Source of the DNA: Enterovibrio paralichthyis
GTDB lineage: Bacteria; Pseudomonadota; Gammaproteobacteria; Enterobacterales; Vibrionaceae
Length of the DNA: 64,000 bases
Direction of reading: 5' to 3'
Assembly: GCF_019209835.1 (NCBI RefSeq)
Contig: NZ_JAHUTS010000005.1
Span: 1-64,000 of the forward strand
Within the stretch, counting starts at the first letter, position 1, and each line of letters begins with the position of its first letter. Shown piece by piece: positions 34,221 to 43,168 of the stretch. The notes under the pieces are model-generated. The model had not been told where the DNA came from and ran no database searches. It was given only the letters and a program-made list of their open reading frames with translations. The translations under genes and the position numbers were made by a program.

Positions 34221-35423
34221 ATGGACGCAGCGCCATCTGAACATGATTTTGATGTTGTCATCGCCGGCGGGGCGATGGCGGGGGCAACCCTGGCGCTCGC
34301 CATTGAACGCCTGACAAACGCTGGATTGAAGGTCGCGGTGGTTGAAGCCGTGATCCCCGATAATCGCCATCCAGGTTATGATGCCCGCAGCATCGCCCTC
34401 TCCTACGGCAGTTGCCGTCTGCTGGCAGATATCGGCATTTGGTCAGGTTTATCCCCTTTTGCGACGCCAATCAGCAGCATTCATGTGTCTGACCGCGGTC
34501 ATTTTGGCCTGACAGAGATGCATGCAAGCAACGAAGGCGTAGAGTATCTCGGCAGTGTGGTTGAACTTGCTGATGCTGGTCGCGTTTTTCACCAGGCCCT
34601 CAGCAAGGCAAAAAACATTACCCTTTACTGCCCGGCCTTTGTGACCGACATAGAACGCAGTATCAACCAAGTTACCCTGACATTGAACGATGGGCAGACG
34701 CTCACCACCAAACTCATGGTGGCCGCGGATGGTGCGGTGTCATCTTGCTGTGACATGGTGGGTATTGAGCGCTTTGAACATGACTTCCAGCAAGTAGCTC
34801 TGATTGCCAACGTGACCACCGACATGGCACACCAAGGCCGTGCATTCGAGCGCTTTACCCAAACTGGCCCTGTTGCCCTGCTGCCAATGTCCGAAGGCCG
34901 CAGCTCGCTGGTGTGGTGCGTCAAACCCCACGAGGCACCGGCAATGCTGGCGATGTCTGACGACCAGTTTGCCGATGCGCTGCAACGCGCATTTGGTTGG
35001 CGTTTAGGCAGGTTATTGCATATTGGCGAGCGCGCGAGTTACCCACTGATCTTGCGTCAGGCGACACGGCTTATCAGTCACCGCTTTGTCGTGGTGGGTA
35101 ATGCCGCCCAAACCCTGCACCCGATTGCGGGTCAAGGCTTTAACCTTGGACTTCGCGATGTGGTGACGCTGGCAGAAGAATTAGCCAATGCGTTTCACGA
35201 AGAACAGGACATCGGCGCCATGCCAATGCTGCAAGCGTATCTCACGCGCCGCGAGCCTGATCGCGATGCCACTGTCGCCATGACATCCGGCTTGGTACAC
35301 GGTTTTTCCAACACCACAGCACCACTTATTCTGGGACGAAACGTCGGGCTGGCTGCGATGTCAGTCTGTAGCGAATTAAAAGCGCCATTGCTTAAACGCG
35401 CCATGGGCTTGGTAGAACGATAA
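34221..35423 (+). CDS. ubiH: 2-octaprenyl-6-methoxyphenol hydroxylase
   Basis: FAD-dependent monooxygenase of ubiquinone synthesis (C1 hydroxylation). It has 400 residues. The dinucleotide motif is V-I-A-G-G-A-M-A-G-A-T near residue 13, the D-G motif V-A-A-D-G-A-V-S-S is near residue 170, and the flavin-ribityl motif G-N-A-A-Q-T-L-H-P-I-A-G-Q-G lies around residue 293. In that last motif Asn and Gln replace the usual Asp and His of G-D-A-A-H, a mild oddity. Its stop shares one base with the ubiI ATG, so the pair is coupled. Confidence 0.92.
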   Translation: MDAAPSEHDFDVVIAGGAMAGATLALAIERLTNAGLKVAVVEAVIPDNRHPGYDARSIALSYGSCRLLADIGIWSGLSPFATPISSIHVSDRGHFGLTEMHASNEGVEYLGSVVELADAGRVFHQALSKAKNITLYCPAFVTDIERSINQVTLTLNDGQTLTTKLMVAADGAVSSCCDMVGIERFEHDFQQVALIANVTTDMAHQGRAFERFTQTGPVALLPMSEGRSSLVWCVKPHEAPAMLAMSDDQFADALQRAFGWRLGRLLHIGERASYPLILRQATRLISHRFVVVGNAAQTLHPIAGQGFNLGLRDVVTLAEELANAFHEEQDIGAMPMLQAYLTRREPDRDATVAMTSGLVHGFSNTTAPLILGRNVGLAAMSVCSELKAPLLKRAMGLVER

Positions 35424-36637
35424 TGAAAATGACAAATGTAGACATCGCCATTATCGGCGGTGGCATGGTTGGGTTGACCCTTGCAGCTGCGCTGGCTGAC
35501 AGCGATTTGCGTATCGCCATCATCGAAGGCAAAGAGCCAGAGCCGTCGTTGAATGCACTGCCTGATCTGCGAGTCTCTGCACTCAGCCGTGCCAGTGAGC
35601 GTATCCTGAAAAACGTCGGCGCATGGGAAGGTATCCTGTCCCGTCGCGCTGCGCCCTACCAGAAAATGTCGGTGTGGGAACAAGACAGTTTCGCGGCGAT
35701 TGATTTCGATGCGATGGATTTGGGACAACCAAACCTCGGTTATATCGTCGAGAACCGCGTTATCCAGCTGGCACTGCTTGATCGCGTCAAACAACAGCAC
35801 AATGTCACCCTTTTCTGCCCAGATCGCTGCCAGACATTGATGTTCGGTGAAACCGAAGCCTGGCTGACGCTCGAATCCGGCAACGCCATTACCGCCAAAC
35901 TGGTGGTCGGTGCTGATGGTGCAAACTCTTGGGTGCGCAACCAGCTTTCTATCCCACTCACGCATTGGGATTACGGCCATAGCGCACTGGTAGCCAATAT
36001 CCGCACTGAAGAGCCGCACGGTGGTGTTGCCCGACAGATCTTCACGCCGGACGGTCCACTGGCCTTCCTGCCATTGTCAGACCCATATCTCAGCTCCATC
36101 GTGTGGTCTCAATCTCCGGAAAATGCCGATGCACGTTGCTCAATGCCAACAGAAGAGTTCAACAAAGCGCTGAGCGCGGCGTTTGACCTTCGTCTTGGAC
36201 TTTGCACCGTGGAAGGCGAACGCGCCGCATTCCCTCTTAAAATGCGTTATGCGCGGGACTTTGCGGTTGAGCGCGTGGCCTTAATTGGCGATGCAGCCCA
36301 CACCATTCACCCGCTCGCAGGTCAGGGCGTAAATCTGGGACTTTTAGATGCCGCCACGCTGGCACAAGAGCTGATCCGCTTAAGTGATGAAGGTAAAGAC
36401 ATTGGTGAGAAAACCAACCTACGTGCTTTCGAACGCTGGCGAAAAGCAGAGGCGGCGCAAATGATTGCTGCGATGCAAGGGTTCCGCGATTTGTTTGCGG
36501 GTGAAAACCCGGCGAAGAAACTCATTCGTGGTATTGGCCTAATGGCAGCCGCCACACTCCCGGGCATCAAAACGCAATTTATTAAACGAGCTTTAGGTTT
36601 AACGGGTGATTTGCCGGAATTGGCGAAGAAGAAATAG
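35423..36637 (+). CDS. ubiI: 2-octaprenylphenol hydroxylase
   Basis: FAD monooxygenase that adds the C5 hydroxyl in ubiquinone synthesis (formerly visC). It has 404 residues. Motifs are I-I-G-G-G-M-V-G-L-T-L at the start, V-G-A-D-G-A-N-S-W near residue 170, and G-D-A-A-H-T-I-H-P-L-A-G-Q-G around residue 290, intact unlike in the upstream ubiH. The final base of its stop codon is the first base of a heptanucleotide tandem repeat. Confidence 0.94.
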   Translation: MKMTNVDIAIIGGGMVGLTLAAALADSDLRIAIIEGKEPEPSLNALPDLRVSALSRASERILKNVGAWEGILSRRAAPYQKMSVWEQDSFAAIDFDAMDLGQPNLGYIVENRVIQLALLDRVKQQHNVTLFCPDRCQTLMFGETEAWLTLESGNAITAKLVVGADGANSWVRNQLSIPLTHWDYGHSALVANIRTEEPHGGVARQIFTPDGPLAFLPLSDPYLSSIVWSQSPENADARCSMPTEEFNKALSAAFDLRLGLCTVEGERAAFPLKMRYARDFAVERVALIGDAAHTIHPLAGQGVNLGLLDAATLAQELIRLSDEGKDIGEKTNLRAFERWRKAEAAQMIAAMQGFRDLFAGENPAKKLIRGIGLMAAATLPGIKTQFIKRALGLTGDLPELAKKK

Positions 36638-36682
36638 ATTTGAGATTTGAGATTTGAGATTTGAGATTTGAGATTTGAGATT
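36637..36682. repeat. Heptanucleotide tandem repeat (GATTTGA)n
   Basis: Six perfect copies of GATTTGA plus four more bases, starting at the last base of the ubiI stop codon. The unit does not resemble the coding region before it. Copy number could vary by strand slippage. It lies in the convergent ubiI/eno gap, where it cannot alter a reading frame. Confidence 0.95.
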
Positions 36683-36800
36683 CATCAACATGATATGAGG
36701 TAAGGTGGTTAATAACTATCAACCTTAATCTAGGATGATGTTTTGATCTTTTATCTCCCAACTCGAATCTGCTCTTTCTCGCATTCTTCCATACATAAAA

Positions 36801-36826
36801 AAAACGGCACCTTTCGATGCCGTTTT
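36801..36826. terminator. Bidirectional ubiI/eno terminator
   Basis: AAAACGGCA pairs with TGCCGTTTT around an 8-base loop, with A and T runs outside the stem on both sides. It is about 29 bases past the eno stop. Confidence 0.88.
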
Positions 36827-36854
36827 TCAATCTAAAACAGTTTCAGGTAAGCGA

Positions 36855-38156
36855 TTACGCTTGGCCTTTAACTTCTTTCAGACCGTTGAAAGGTGCGCGC
36901 TCGCCCAGTGCTTCTTCGATACGGATCAGCTGGTTGTACTTAGCAACGCGGTCAGAACGGCTCATAGAACCAGTTTTGATTTGGCCTGCTGCAGTACCTA
37001 CCGCCAGGTCAGCGATAGTTGCGTCTTCAGTTTCGCCTGAACGGTGAGAGATTACTGCTGTGTAACCTGCATCTTTAGCCATCTTGATAGCAGCCAGAGT
37101 TTCAGTCAGAGAACCGATCTGGTTGAACTTGATCAGGATAGAGTTAGCGATGCCTTTCTCGATACCTTCTGCCAGGATCTTAGTGTTAGTTACGAACAGG
37201 TCGTCACCAACGATTTGGATTTTGCTGCCCAGTTTCTCAGTTTGGTATTTGAAACCATCCCAATCAGACTCGTCCAGACCGTCTTCGATAGAAACGATTG
37301 GGAATTGTTGAGTCAGCTCTTCCAGGAAGTCAGAGAAACCGTTAGAAGTGAAGATACGACCTTCGCCTTTCAGGTTGTATTCTTTCTTCTCTGCGTCGTA
37401 GAACTCAGATGCTGCACAGTCCATCGCCAGAGTGATGTCTTTGCCCAGCTCGTAACCAGCAGCAGCAACTGCTTCTGCGATTACTTCAAGAGCTTCTGCG
37501 TTAGATTTCAGGTTCGGCGCGAAACCACCTTCGTCACCAACTGCAGTGTTGTAGCCTTTAGACTTCAGTACTTTTGCCAGGTTGTGGAATACTTCCGCAC
37601 CCATGCGAACTGCTTCTTTCAGAGTTGCAGCGCCAACTGGCTGAATCATGAACTCTTGGATGTCAACGTTGTTGTCTGCGTGCTCACCACCGTTGATGAT
37701 GTTCATCATTGGCAGAGGCATAGAGAATACGCCAGCAGTACCGTTCAGCTCAGCAATGTGCTCGTACAGTGGCATGCCTTTCGCAGCAGCTGCTGCTTTT
37801 GCGTTCGCCAGAGAAACAGCCAGGATTGCGTTTGCACCGAAGTTAGATTTGTTCTCAGTACCGTCCAGGTCGATCATGATCTGGTCGATTTCTGCTTGGT
37901 TTTTCGCGTCTTTGCCTTCCAGAGCAGCGGCGATTGGGCCGTTAACTGCTTCGATTGCTTTCAAAACGCCTTTACCCAGGAAACGTGCTTTGTCGCCGTC
38001 ACGCAGTTCCAGTGCTTCGCGAGAACCGGTAGATGCACCAGATGGAGCAGCTGCCATACCTACGAAACCACCTTCCAGGTGAACTTCTGCTTCTACAGTT
38101 GGGTTACCGCGTGAGTCAATGATTTCACGGCCCAGAACTTTAACGATCTTAGACAT
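36855..38156 (-). CDS. eno: Enolase
   Basis: Converts 2-phosphoglycerate to phosphoenolpyruvate, and in E. coli also anchors in the RNA degradosome. It has 433 residues. Substrate and magnesium regions are visible: S-G-A-S-T-G, G-D-E-G-G-F-A-P-N, S-I-E-D-G-L and S-H-R-S-G-E-T-E-D. The ATG at 38156 has AGAGG upstream; five earlier codons are possible but not conserved. It follows pyrG by 80 bases with a terminator between. Confidence 0.98.
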   Translation of the reverse strand: MSKIVKVLGREIIDSRGNPTVEAEVHLEGGFVGMAAAPSGASTGSREALELRDGDKARFLGKGVLKAIEAVNGPIAAALEGKDAKNQAEIDQIMIDLDGTENKSNFGANAILAVSLANAKAAAAAKGMPLYEHIAELNGTAGVFSMPLPMMNIINGGEHADNNVDIQEFMIQPVGAATLKEAVRMGAEVFHNLAKVLKSKGYNTAVGDEGGFAPNLKSNAEALEVIAEAVAAAGYELGKDITLAMDCAASEFYDAEKKEYNLKGEGRIFTSNGFSDFLEELTQQFPIVSIEDGLDESDWDGFKYQTEKLGSKIQIVGDDLFVTNTKILAEGIEKGIANSILIKFNQIGSLTETLAAIKMAKDAGYTAVISHRSGETEDATIADLAVGTAAGQIKTGSMSRSDRVAKYNQLIRIEEALGERAPFNGLKEVKGQA

Positions 38157-38191
38157 TGTGTTTCCTCTCATATGTCAATAGCTTAGAAATG

Positions 38192-38226
38192 CGAAAAAGC
38201 GGCTGCACGTCATACGCAACCGCTTC
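38192..38226 (-). terminator. pyrG terminator or attenuator before eno
   Basis: AAGCGGTTGC pairs with GCAGCCGCTT (one G-U pair) around a short loop and is followed on the minus strand by a T run. It lies between the pyrG stop and the eno ribosome site, so eno probably has extra promoter input of its own. Confidence 0.8.
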
Positions 38227-38236
38227 TTTGTTTCAG

Positions 38237-39871
38237 TTACAGCTCACCACGCTGATTTTTACCTGCTGCCGCCACGAAGCCTTCAAACAGAGGGTGGCCA
38301 TCGCGTGGGGTAGAAGTAAATTCAGGGTGGAACTGGCACGCCACAAACCATGGGTGCTCAGGGTTTTCGATGATCTCAACCAGCTTTTTATCCGCAGAAA
38401 GACCAGATACAACCAGACCCGCTTCTTCGATCTGCGGACGCAGCACGTTGTTCACTTCGTAGCGGTGACGGTGACGCTCATGAATCGTTGCGTTGCCGTA
38501 CAGCTCACGTGCTTTGGTGCCTTCTGCCAGGTGACACAGTTGCGCGCCTAGACGCATGGTGCCGCCAAGATCAGATTTTTCAGTACGCTCTTCGACTTTA
38601 CCTTCGCCATCAACCCACTCAGTGATCAGGCCAACAACCGGGAACTTGCTGTTCTTGTTGAACTCGGTAGAGTTTGCACCTTCCATACCCACAACGTTGC
38701 GTGCGTATTCAATCAGTGCAACCTGCATGCCCAAGCAGATACCCAGGTAAGGGATTTTGTTTTCGCGAGCGTATTTCGCTGCCAGGATTTTGCCTTCAAT
38801 ACCACGGTCACCGAAACCACCAGGAACCAGGATTGCATCCAGACCTTGCAGAACTTCTGTGCCTTTGGTTTCAACGTCCTGAGAGTCAACGTACTTGATG
38901 TTGACTGTCAGGCGGTTTTTCAGGCCACCGTGCTTAAGCGCTTCGTTTACAGATTTGTAAGCGTCTGGCAGCTCGATGTACTTGCCAACCATACCGATAG
39001 TGACTTCACCGGTTGGGTTCGCTTCTTCAAAAATAACTTGTTCCCATTCAGACAGATCAGCTTCTGGTGCAGTAATGCCAAAGCGCTGACAGATCAGGTC
39101 ATCAAGACCTTGAGAACGGATCAGTGAAGGGATCTTGTAGATAGAATCCACGTCCTTCATTGAAATAACCGCTTTCTCTGGAACGTTACAGAACAGGGCA
39201 ATCTTAGAGCGCTCGTTCGCAGGAATTGCGCGATCGCTACGGCAAACCAGAATGTCTGGCTGAATACCGATAGACAGCAGTTCTTTCACAGAGTGTTGGG
39301 TAGGTTTGGTTTTCACTTCACCAGCAGCCGCCAGGTAAGGAACCAGCGTCAGGTGCATGAACATTGCGCGCTCACGACCCAGCTCAACCGCCATTTGACG
39401 GATTGCTTCCAGGAACGGCAGTGATTCGATGTCGCCCACGGTACCGCCGATTTCTACGATGGTCACATCATGACCTTCGCCACCAGCCAGTACACGCTCT
39501 TTGATTGAATTGGTGATGTGAGGGATAACCTGAATCGTTGCACCCAGGTAGTCGCCACGGCGCTCTTTGCGCAATACGTCGGCGTAAACGCGGCCAGAGG
39601 TAAAGTTATTGCGTTTGGTCATCTTGGTGCGGATGAAACGCTCATAGTGACCCAAGTCTAGGTCGGTCTCTGCGCCGTCTTCCGTAACGAATACTTCACC
39701 GTGCTGGGTTGGGCTCATTGTGCCCGGATCCACGTTGATGTAAGGGTCAAGCTTCATCATGGTCACTTTAAGACCACGTGCTTCTAGAATTGCCGCCAGT
39801 GACGCTGCTGCAATACCCTTACCTAGGGAGGAAACCACCCCGCCCGTAACAAAAATGTAATTCGTTGTCAT
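38237..39871 (-). CDS. pyrG: CTP synthase
   Basis: Aminates UTP to CTP using glutamine. It has 544 residues. The synthetase domain (1-265) opens with G-G-V-V-S-S-L-G-K-G-I. The class I glutaminase domain (from about 290) contains the Cys nucleophile in L-G-I-C-L-G-M-Q and the His/Glu pair in Q-F-H-P-E-F near the end. pyrG-eno downstream of mazG/relA is the conserved gammaproteobacterial order. Confidence 0.98.
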   Translation of the reverse strand: MTTNYIFVTGGVVSSLGKGIAAASLAAILEARGLKVTMMKLDPYINVDPGTMSPTQHGEVFVTEDGAETDLDLGHYERFIRTKMTKRNNFTSGRVYADVLRKERRGDYLGATIQVIPHITNSIKERVLAGGEGHDVTIVEIGGTVGDIESLPFLEAIRQMAVELGRERAMFMHLTLVPYLAAAGEVKTKPTQHSVKELLSIGIQPDILVCRSDRAIPANERSKIALFCNVPEKAVISMKDVDSIYKIPSLIRSQGLDDLICQRFGITAPEADLSEWEQVIFEEANPTGEVTIGMVGKYIELPDAYKSVNEALKHGGLKNRLTVNIKYVDSQDVETKGTEVLQGLDAILVPGGFGDRGIEGKILAAKYARENKIPYLGICLGMQVALIEYARNVVGMEGANSTEFNKNSKFPVVGLITEWVDGEGKVEERTEKSDLGGTMRLGAQLCHLAEGTKARELYGNATIHERHRHRYEVNNVLRPQIEEAGLVVSGLSADKKLVEIIENPEHPWFVACQFHPEFTSTPRDGHPLFEGFVAAAGKNQRGEL

Positions 39872-40015
39872 GCTAAACCTGAGAGTTGGATTTAGGGGAA
39901 ATTATTGGAAATCTGGACGGGACGACATGATACCAGAGCCCGAAACTTCCCACAACGTGAAAACTATCACACAGAATGCCGAATTTTTTTGTCGTAAATC
40001 AATGGAGTGATTTAC

Positions 40016-40831
40016 CTAGATTTTTTGCGCCTCTTCACGTTTCACTTCTTGCCACAGCATTTCGAGCTCATCCAGCTGACTTTCCTGCAAGTTTTTACCA
40101 TTATCGCGTAATTTCATTTCAACTTTACGAAAACGTTTTTCAAACTTCAGGTTGGCCTTGCGAAGTGCTTTTTCCGGGTTTGTGCCAAGGTGGCGGGCAA
40201 GATTGACTACCGCAAACAATAAGTCGCCGACCTCTTCGTCGACACGCTCCTGATCGATATCCGCCATCACGGCTTCTTCCATCACTTCTTCGAGCTCCTC
40301 CTGCACTTTTTCAGCCACAGGCCCAAGCGTTCCCCAGTCAAACCCAAAACGGGCACAACGCTTTTGCAGCTTGCTGGCGCGCCCCAACGCAGGCAGCGCT
40401 GTCGGGACATCATCGAGAATGCTGAGCGGCTCTTCCGGTTTGGCTTTGGCAGCACGCTCAGCGGCTTTGATGCCTTCCCAGTCGGCTTCCACCAGAGGAT
40501 TACCCTGCTCGTCTTTCTCACCGAAGACATGTGGGTGACGGCGTACCAGTTTGTCGCACATTGCCCCCGCGATGTCTTCGAAGTCAAACAGCCCCTGCTC
40601 TTTACCGAGTTGACTATAGAACACGATCTGAAACAGCAGATCCCCCAGTTCATCCCGCACATCTGCCCAGTTCTGGCGCTCAATGGCATCCACCGTCTCA
40701 AAAGTTTCTTCGATGGTGTAAGGAATTATGGAATCGAATGTCTGTTTTTTGTCCCAGGAGCAGCCGTTTTCCGGGTCCCGTAAGGTGGCCATAATTTCGA
40801 GCAATTCTTGCATTCGCGACATGTTTTTCAT
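40016..40831 (-). CDS. mazG: Nucleoside triphosphate pyrophosphohydrolase MazG
   Basis: Hydrolyses (d)NTPs to monophosphates, and in E. coli lowers ppGpp. It has 271 residues with two MazG folds. The first carries E-E-x-x-E (Y-T-I-E-E-T-F-E) and E-L-G-D-L-L-F; the second carries E-E-L-E-E-V and E-E-V-G-D-L-L-F. I start at the ATG at 40831, after AAAGG. The longer frame to 40951 would run through the relA terminator. Immediately downstream of relA, fitting its ppGpp link. Confidence 0.94.
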   Translation of the reverse strand: MKNMSRMQELLEIMATLRDPENGCSWDKKQTFDSIIPYTIEETFETVDAIERQNWADVRDELGDLLFQIVFYSQLGKEQGLFDFEDIAGAMCDKLVRRHPHVFGEKDEQGNPLVEADWEGIKAAERAAKAKPEEPLSILDDVPTALPALGRASKLQKRCARFGFDWGTLGPVAEKVQEELEEVMEEAVMADIDQERVDEEVGDLLFAVVNLARHLGTNPEKALRKANLKFEKRFRKVEMKLRDNGKNLQESQLDELEMLWQEVKREEAQKI

Positions 40832-40853
40832 CTGTAACCTTTGGTGTCCGTAA

Positions 40854-40885
40854 AGAAAAAAGGGAAAGACCAGCTTTCCCTTTTG
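40854..40885 (-). terminator. relA terminator
   Basis: A perfect 11-bp stem (AAAAGGGAAAG with CTTTCCCTTTT, 40858-40884) with a 5-base loop. It lies 15 bases past the relA stop, with a T-rich tail on the minus strand. Confidence 0.85.
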
Positions 40886-40898
40886 ACCGTGATGTTTT

Positions 40899-43109
40899 TT
40901 AGTGCAGCCGCTTGGCCTGGTGCACATCCTTGACCTGTTCAAGACGGGCAATCACCCGCCCCAGCACTTCGAGATCGCTCAGCTCCAGATCAAAGTCCAT
41001 GATGGACATCTGCTGCTTATAGTCGACCCGCGACTGCATGCCGGAGACTTTCACCTTCTCGTTAGTCAGGACGCTGTTGAGATCCTTAATAAGACCACTG
41101 CGTTCCGACGCAGAAACGCGCACAGTGATTTGATAGCTGCCGATATAACCGCCGCCCCACACCGTATCAATAATACGTTCCGGCGCATGGTGGCGAAGCT
41201 CGGCAAGCTGCTCACAGTCCGCGCGGTGTACGGAGATCCCGCGCCCCTGCGTCACATAGCCTTCGATATCGTCGCCCGGAATAGGCTGACAACAACGGGC
41301 CAGGTGAGTCATCAGGTTATCTACCCCTTCCACCACCACAGCGTCGCGGCGTGGCTTCTTGGGTGCAGAGCTGCTGTCGCCGTGTTCCAGCTTTTCACGC
41401 AGCTGTTGATCTTCTTCTTCCTTGGTCAGTTTGTTGACCACGGAGTTGATGTAGTTCACCACCTGGTTGATACGCAGGTCGCCACTGCCCACACCCGCGT
41501 AGACTTCATCCAGACTGTTAACATTGAAGCGCTTCATGGCCAGCGCGGCATCTTTGCTGGCTGCGCCAATCTTGGCCAGCTCCGCATCAAGGATCTCTTT
41601 CCCCGCCTCGACGTTTTTCTCACGCGCTTGTTTACGGAACCAAGCATTGATCTTGGCTCGGGCTCGGCCGGAGGTGACAAAACCCAGGCTTGGGTTCAGC
41701 CAGTCGCGGGACGGGTTAGGCTCTTTCTGGGTGATGATTTCAACCTGATCGCCCATGTGAAGCTGATAGGTGAACGGCACAATGCGGCCTTCCACCTTGG
41801 CACCAATACAGCGGTGCCCTACTTCAGAGTGAATGTGGTAGGCAAAATCCAGAGGTGTCGCGCCAATTGGCAAGTCAACAACGTCCCCTTTTGGGGTAAA
41901 GGCGTAAACGCGGTCATCAAACACCTGACTGCGAAGCTCATCAAGCATCTCGCCTGAATCTGACATCTCTTCCTGCCAGGCCAGCAGTTTACGCAGCCAG
42001 GTAATTTTCTCGTCATAGCCGCTGCGGCCTGCTGATGAACCTTCTTTGTATTTCCAGTGCGCGGCAACACCCAGTTCGGCATCATCGTGCATCTGCTTGG
42101 TGCGGATTTGGATTTCTACCGTTTTCCCTTCTGGGCCCAACACCACAGTGTGGATAGACTGGTAACCATTGGGTTTAGGGTTAGCGACGTAGTCGTCAAA
42201 CTCTTTAGGAAGATGGCGGTATTTGGTGTGCACCACGCCAAGGGCGGCGTAGCAGTCTTGTAATTGGTCAGCAATGATACGCACGGCACGCACGTCGAAA
42301 AGCTCGTCAAAGGCGAGGCCTTTCTTCTGCATTTTGCGCCAGATGCTGTAGATGTGTTTCGGGCGGCCGTAGACCTGTGCATTAATGGCGGAAGCTTCCA
42401 TCGCCTCCTGCAAATCAGACACAAAGGTTTCGATGTACTGCTCGCGGTCGATACGACGCTCAGCCAGCTGTTTGGCGATTTGCTTATAGGTGACCGAGTG
42501 CTGGTAGCGGAAGGCGTAGTCTTCAATTTCCCACTTGAGCTGGCCGATACCCAGTCGGTTTGCCAGCGGCGCGTAGATGTTGGCGCACTCTTTGGCGACA
42601 GACTGACGCACGGCATCCGGCTCGTTTTTTACTTCACGCAGGTAACTGATGCGCTCGGCAAGCTTAATCACCACGCAGCGAAAATCATCCACCATGGAAA
42701 GCAGCATACGGCGGACATTGTCCACCTGTGCCGCGGTGGCTTCTTCGTTGTGGGCGTTAAGATGGCGGATAGCCGCCATTTCCTGCACACCGTCCACCAG
42801 CTTGGCGATGGTGTTGCCGTAATGCTCTTTGAGGTCTTCAGCAGACAGCAGACCGTCCTCGGCGACCGGGAACAGCAAGGCTGCCAGCAGGGTATCCTTG
42901 TCCATACTCAGGGTGACGAGGATTTCAATCATCTCACGGCCAGACCACAGCGGCTGCGCCAGTGTCTGCTCATCGCCCAGCGTCTGGCAATGGTGGTAAG
43001 CGTCAATCAACGCTTTGGAGATGGCGGCATCCTGAGCCAATCCTTCTACCCAGCGTTCAAGTACAAATTCTTTGTTGTCATTGAGGTGCGCGCCACGAAT
43101 TGCGACCAT
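40899..43109 (-). CDS. relA: GTP pyrophosphokinase RelA
   Basis: Ribosome-associated (p)ppGpp synthetase of the stringent response. It has 736 residues. The N-terminal hydrolase-like domain is degenerate: F-P-V-A-E-D-G stands where bifunctional SpoT enzymes have the H-D pair. The synthetase domain (about 230-370) is intact with D-L-F-D-V/D-E-L-F-D-V-R-A-V-R, then TGS (about 400-460), a zinc-finger-like C-C-Q-P region and a C-terminal ACT domain. It thus resembles synthesis-only RelA. Confidence 0.96.
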   Translation of the reverse strand: MVAIRGAHLNDNKEFVLERWVEGLAQDAAISKALIDAYHHCQTLGDEQTLAQPLWSGREMIEILVTLSMDKDTLLAALLFPVAEDGLLSAEDLKEHYGNTIAKLVDGVQEMAAIRHLNAHNEEATAAQVDNVRRMLLSMVDDFRCVVIKLAERISYLREVKNEPDAVRQSVAKECANIYAPLANRLGIGQLKWEIEDYAFRYQHSVTYKQIAKQLAERRIDREQYIETFVSDLQEAMEASAINAQVYGRPKHIYSIWRKMQKKGLAFDELFDVRAVRIIADQLQDCYAALGVVHTKYRHLPKEFDDYVANPKPNGYQSIHTVVLGPEGKTVEIQIRTKQMHDDAELGVAAHWKYKEGSSAGRSGYDEKITWLRKLLAWQEEMSDSGEMLDELRSQVFDDRVYAFTPKGDVVDLPIGATPLDFAYHIHSEVGHRCIGAKVEGRIVPFTYQLHMGDQVEIITQKEPNPSRDWLNPSLGFVTSGRARAKINAWFRKQAREKNVEAGKEILDAELAKIGAASKDAALAMKRFNVNSLDEVYAGVGSGDLRINQVVNYINSVVNKLTKEEEDQQLREKLEHGDSSSAPKKPRRDAVVVEGVDNLMTHLARCCQPIPGDDIEGYVTQGRGISVHRADCEQLAELRHHAPERIIDTVWGGGYIGSYQITVRVSASERSGLIKDLNSVLTNEKVKVSGMQSRVDYKQQMSIMDFDLELSDLEVLGRVIARLEQVKDVHQAKRLH

Positions 43110-43138
43110 TTCACTATCCTGTTTTTCTTATCCTTAAC

Positions 43139-43160
43139 CGGGCAGCCCTGAAGCTGCCCG
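43139..43160 (-). terminator. Hairpin between rlmD and relA
   Basis: CGGGCAGC pairs with GCTGCCCG around a 6-base loop. The downstream minus-strand tail (GGTTAAGG) is poor in T, so termination is weak at best; it may act as an attenuator. Confidence 0.4.
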
Positions 43161-43168
43161 CTGAACAC

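Noticed and set aside
36582..36830. 82-codon minus-strand ORF with a repeated I-S-N-L-K-S peptide
   Set aside because: The peptide repeat only reflects the GATTTGA tandem array; the ORF also crosses the terminator.
37044..38114. 356-codon plus-strand ORF opposite eno
   Set aside because: Eno is unmistakable on the minus strand. The long opposite frame follows from its strong codon bias and reads as Cys/Phe-rich nonsense.
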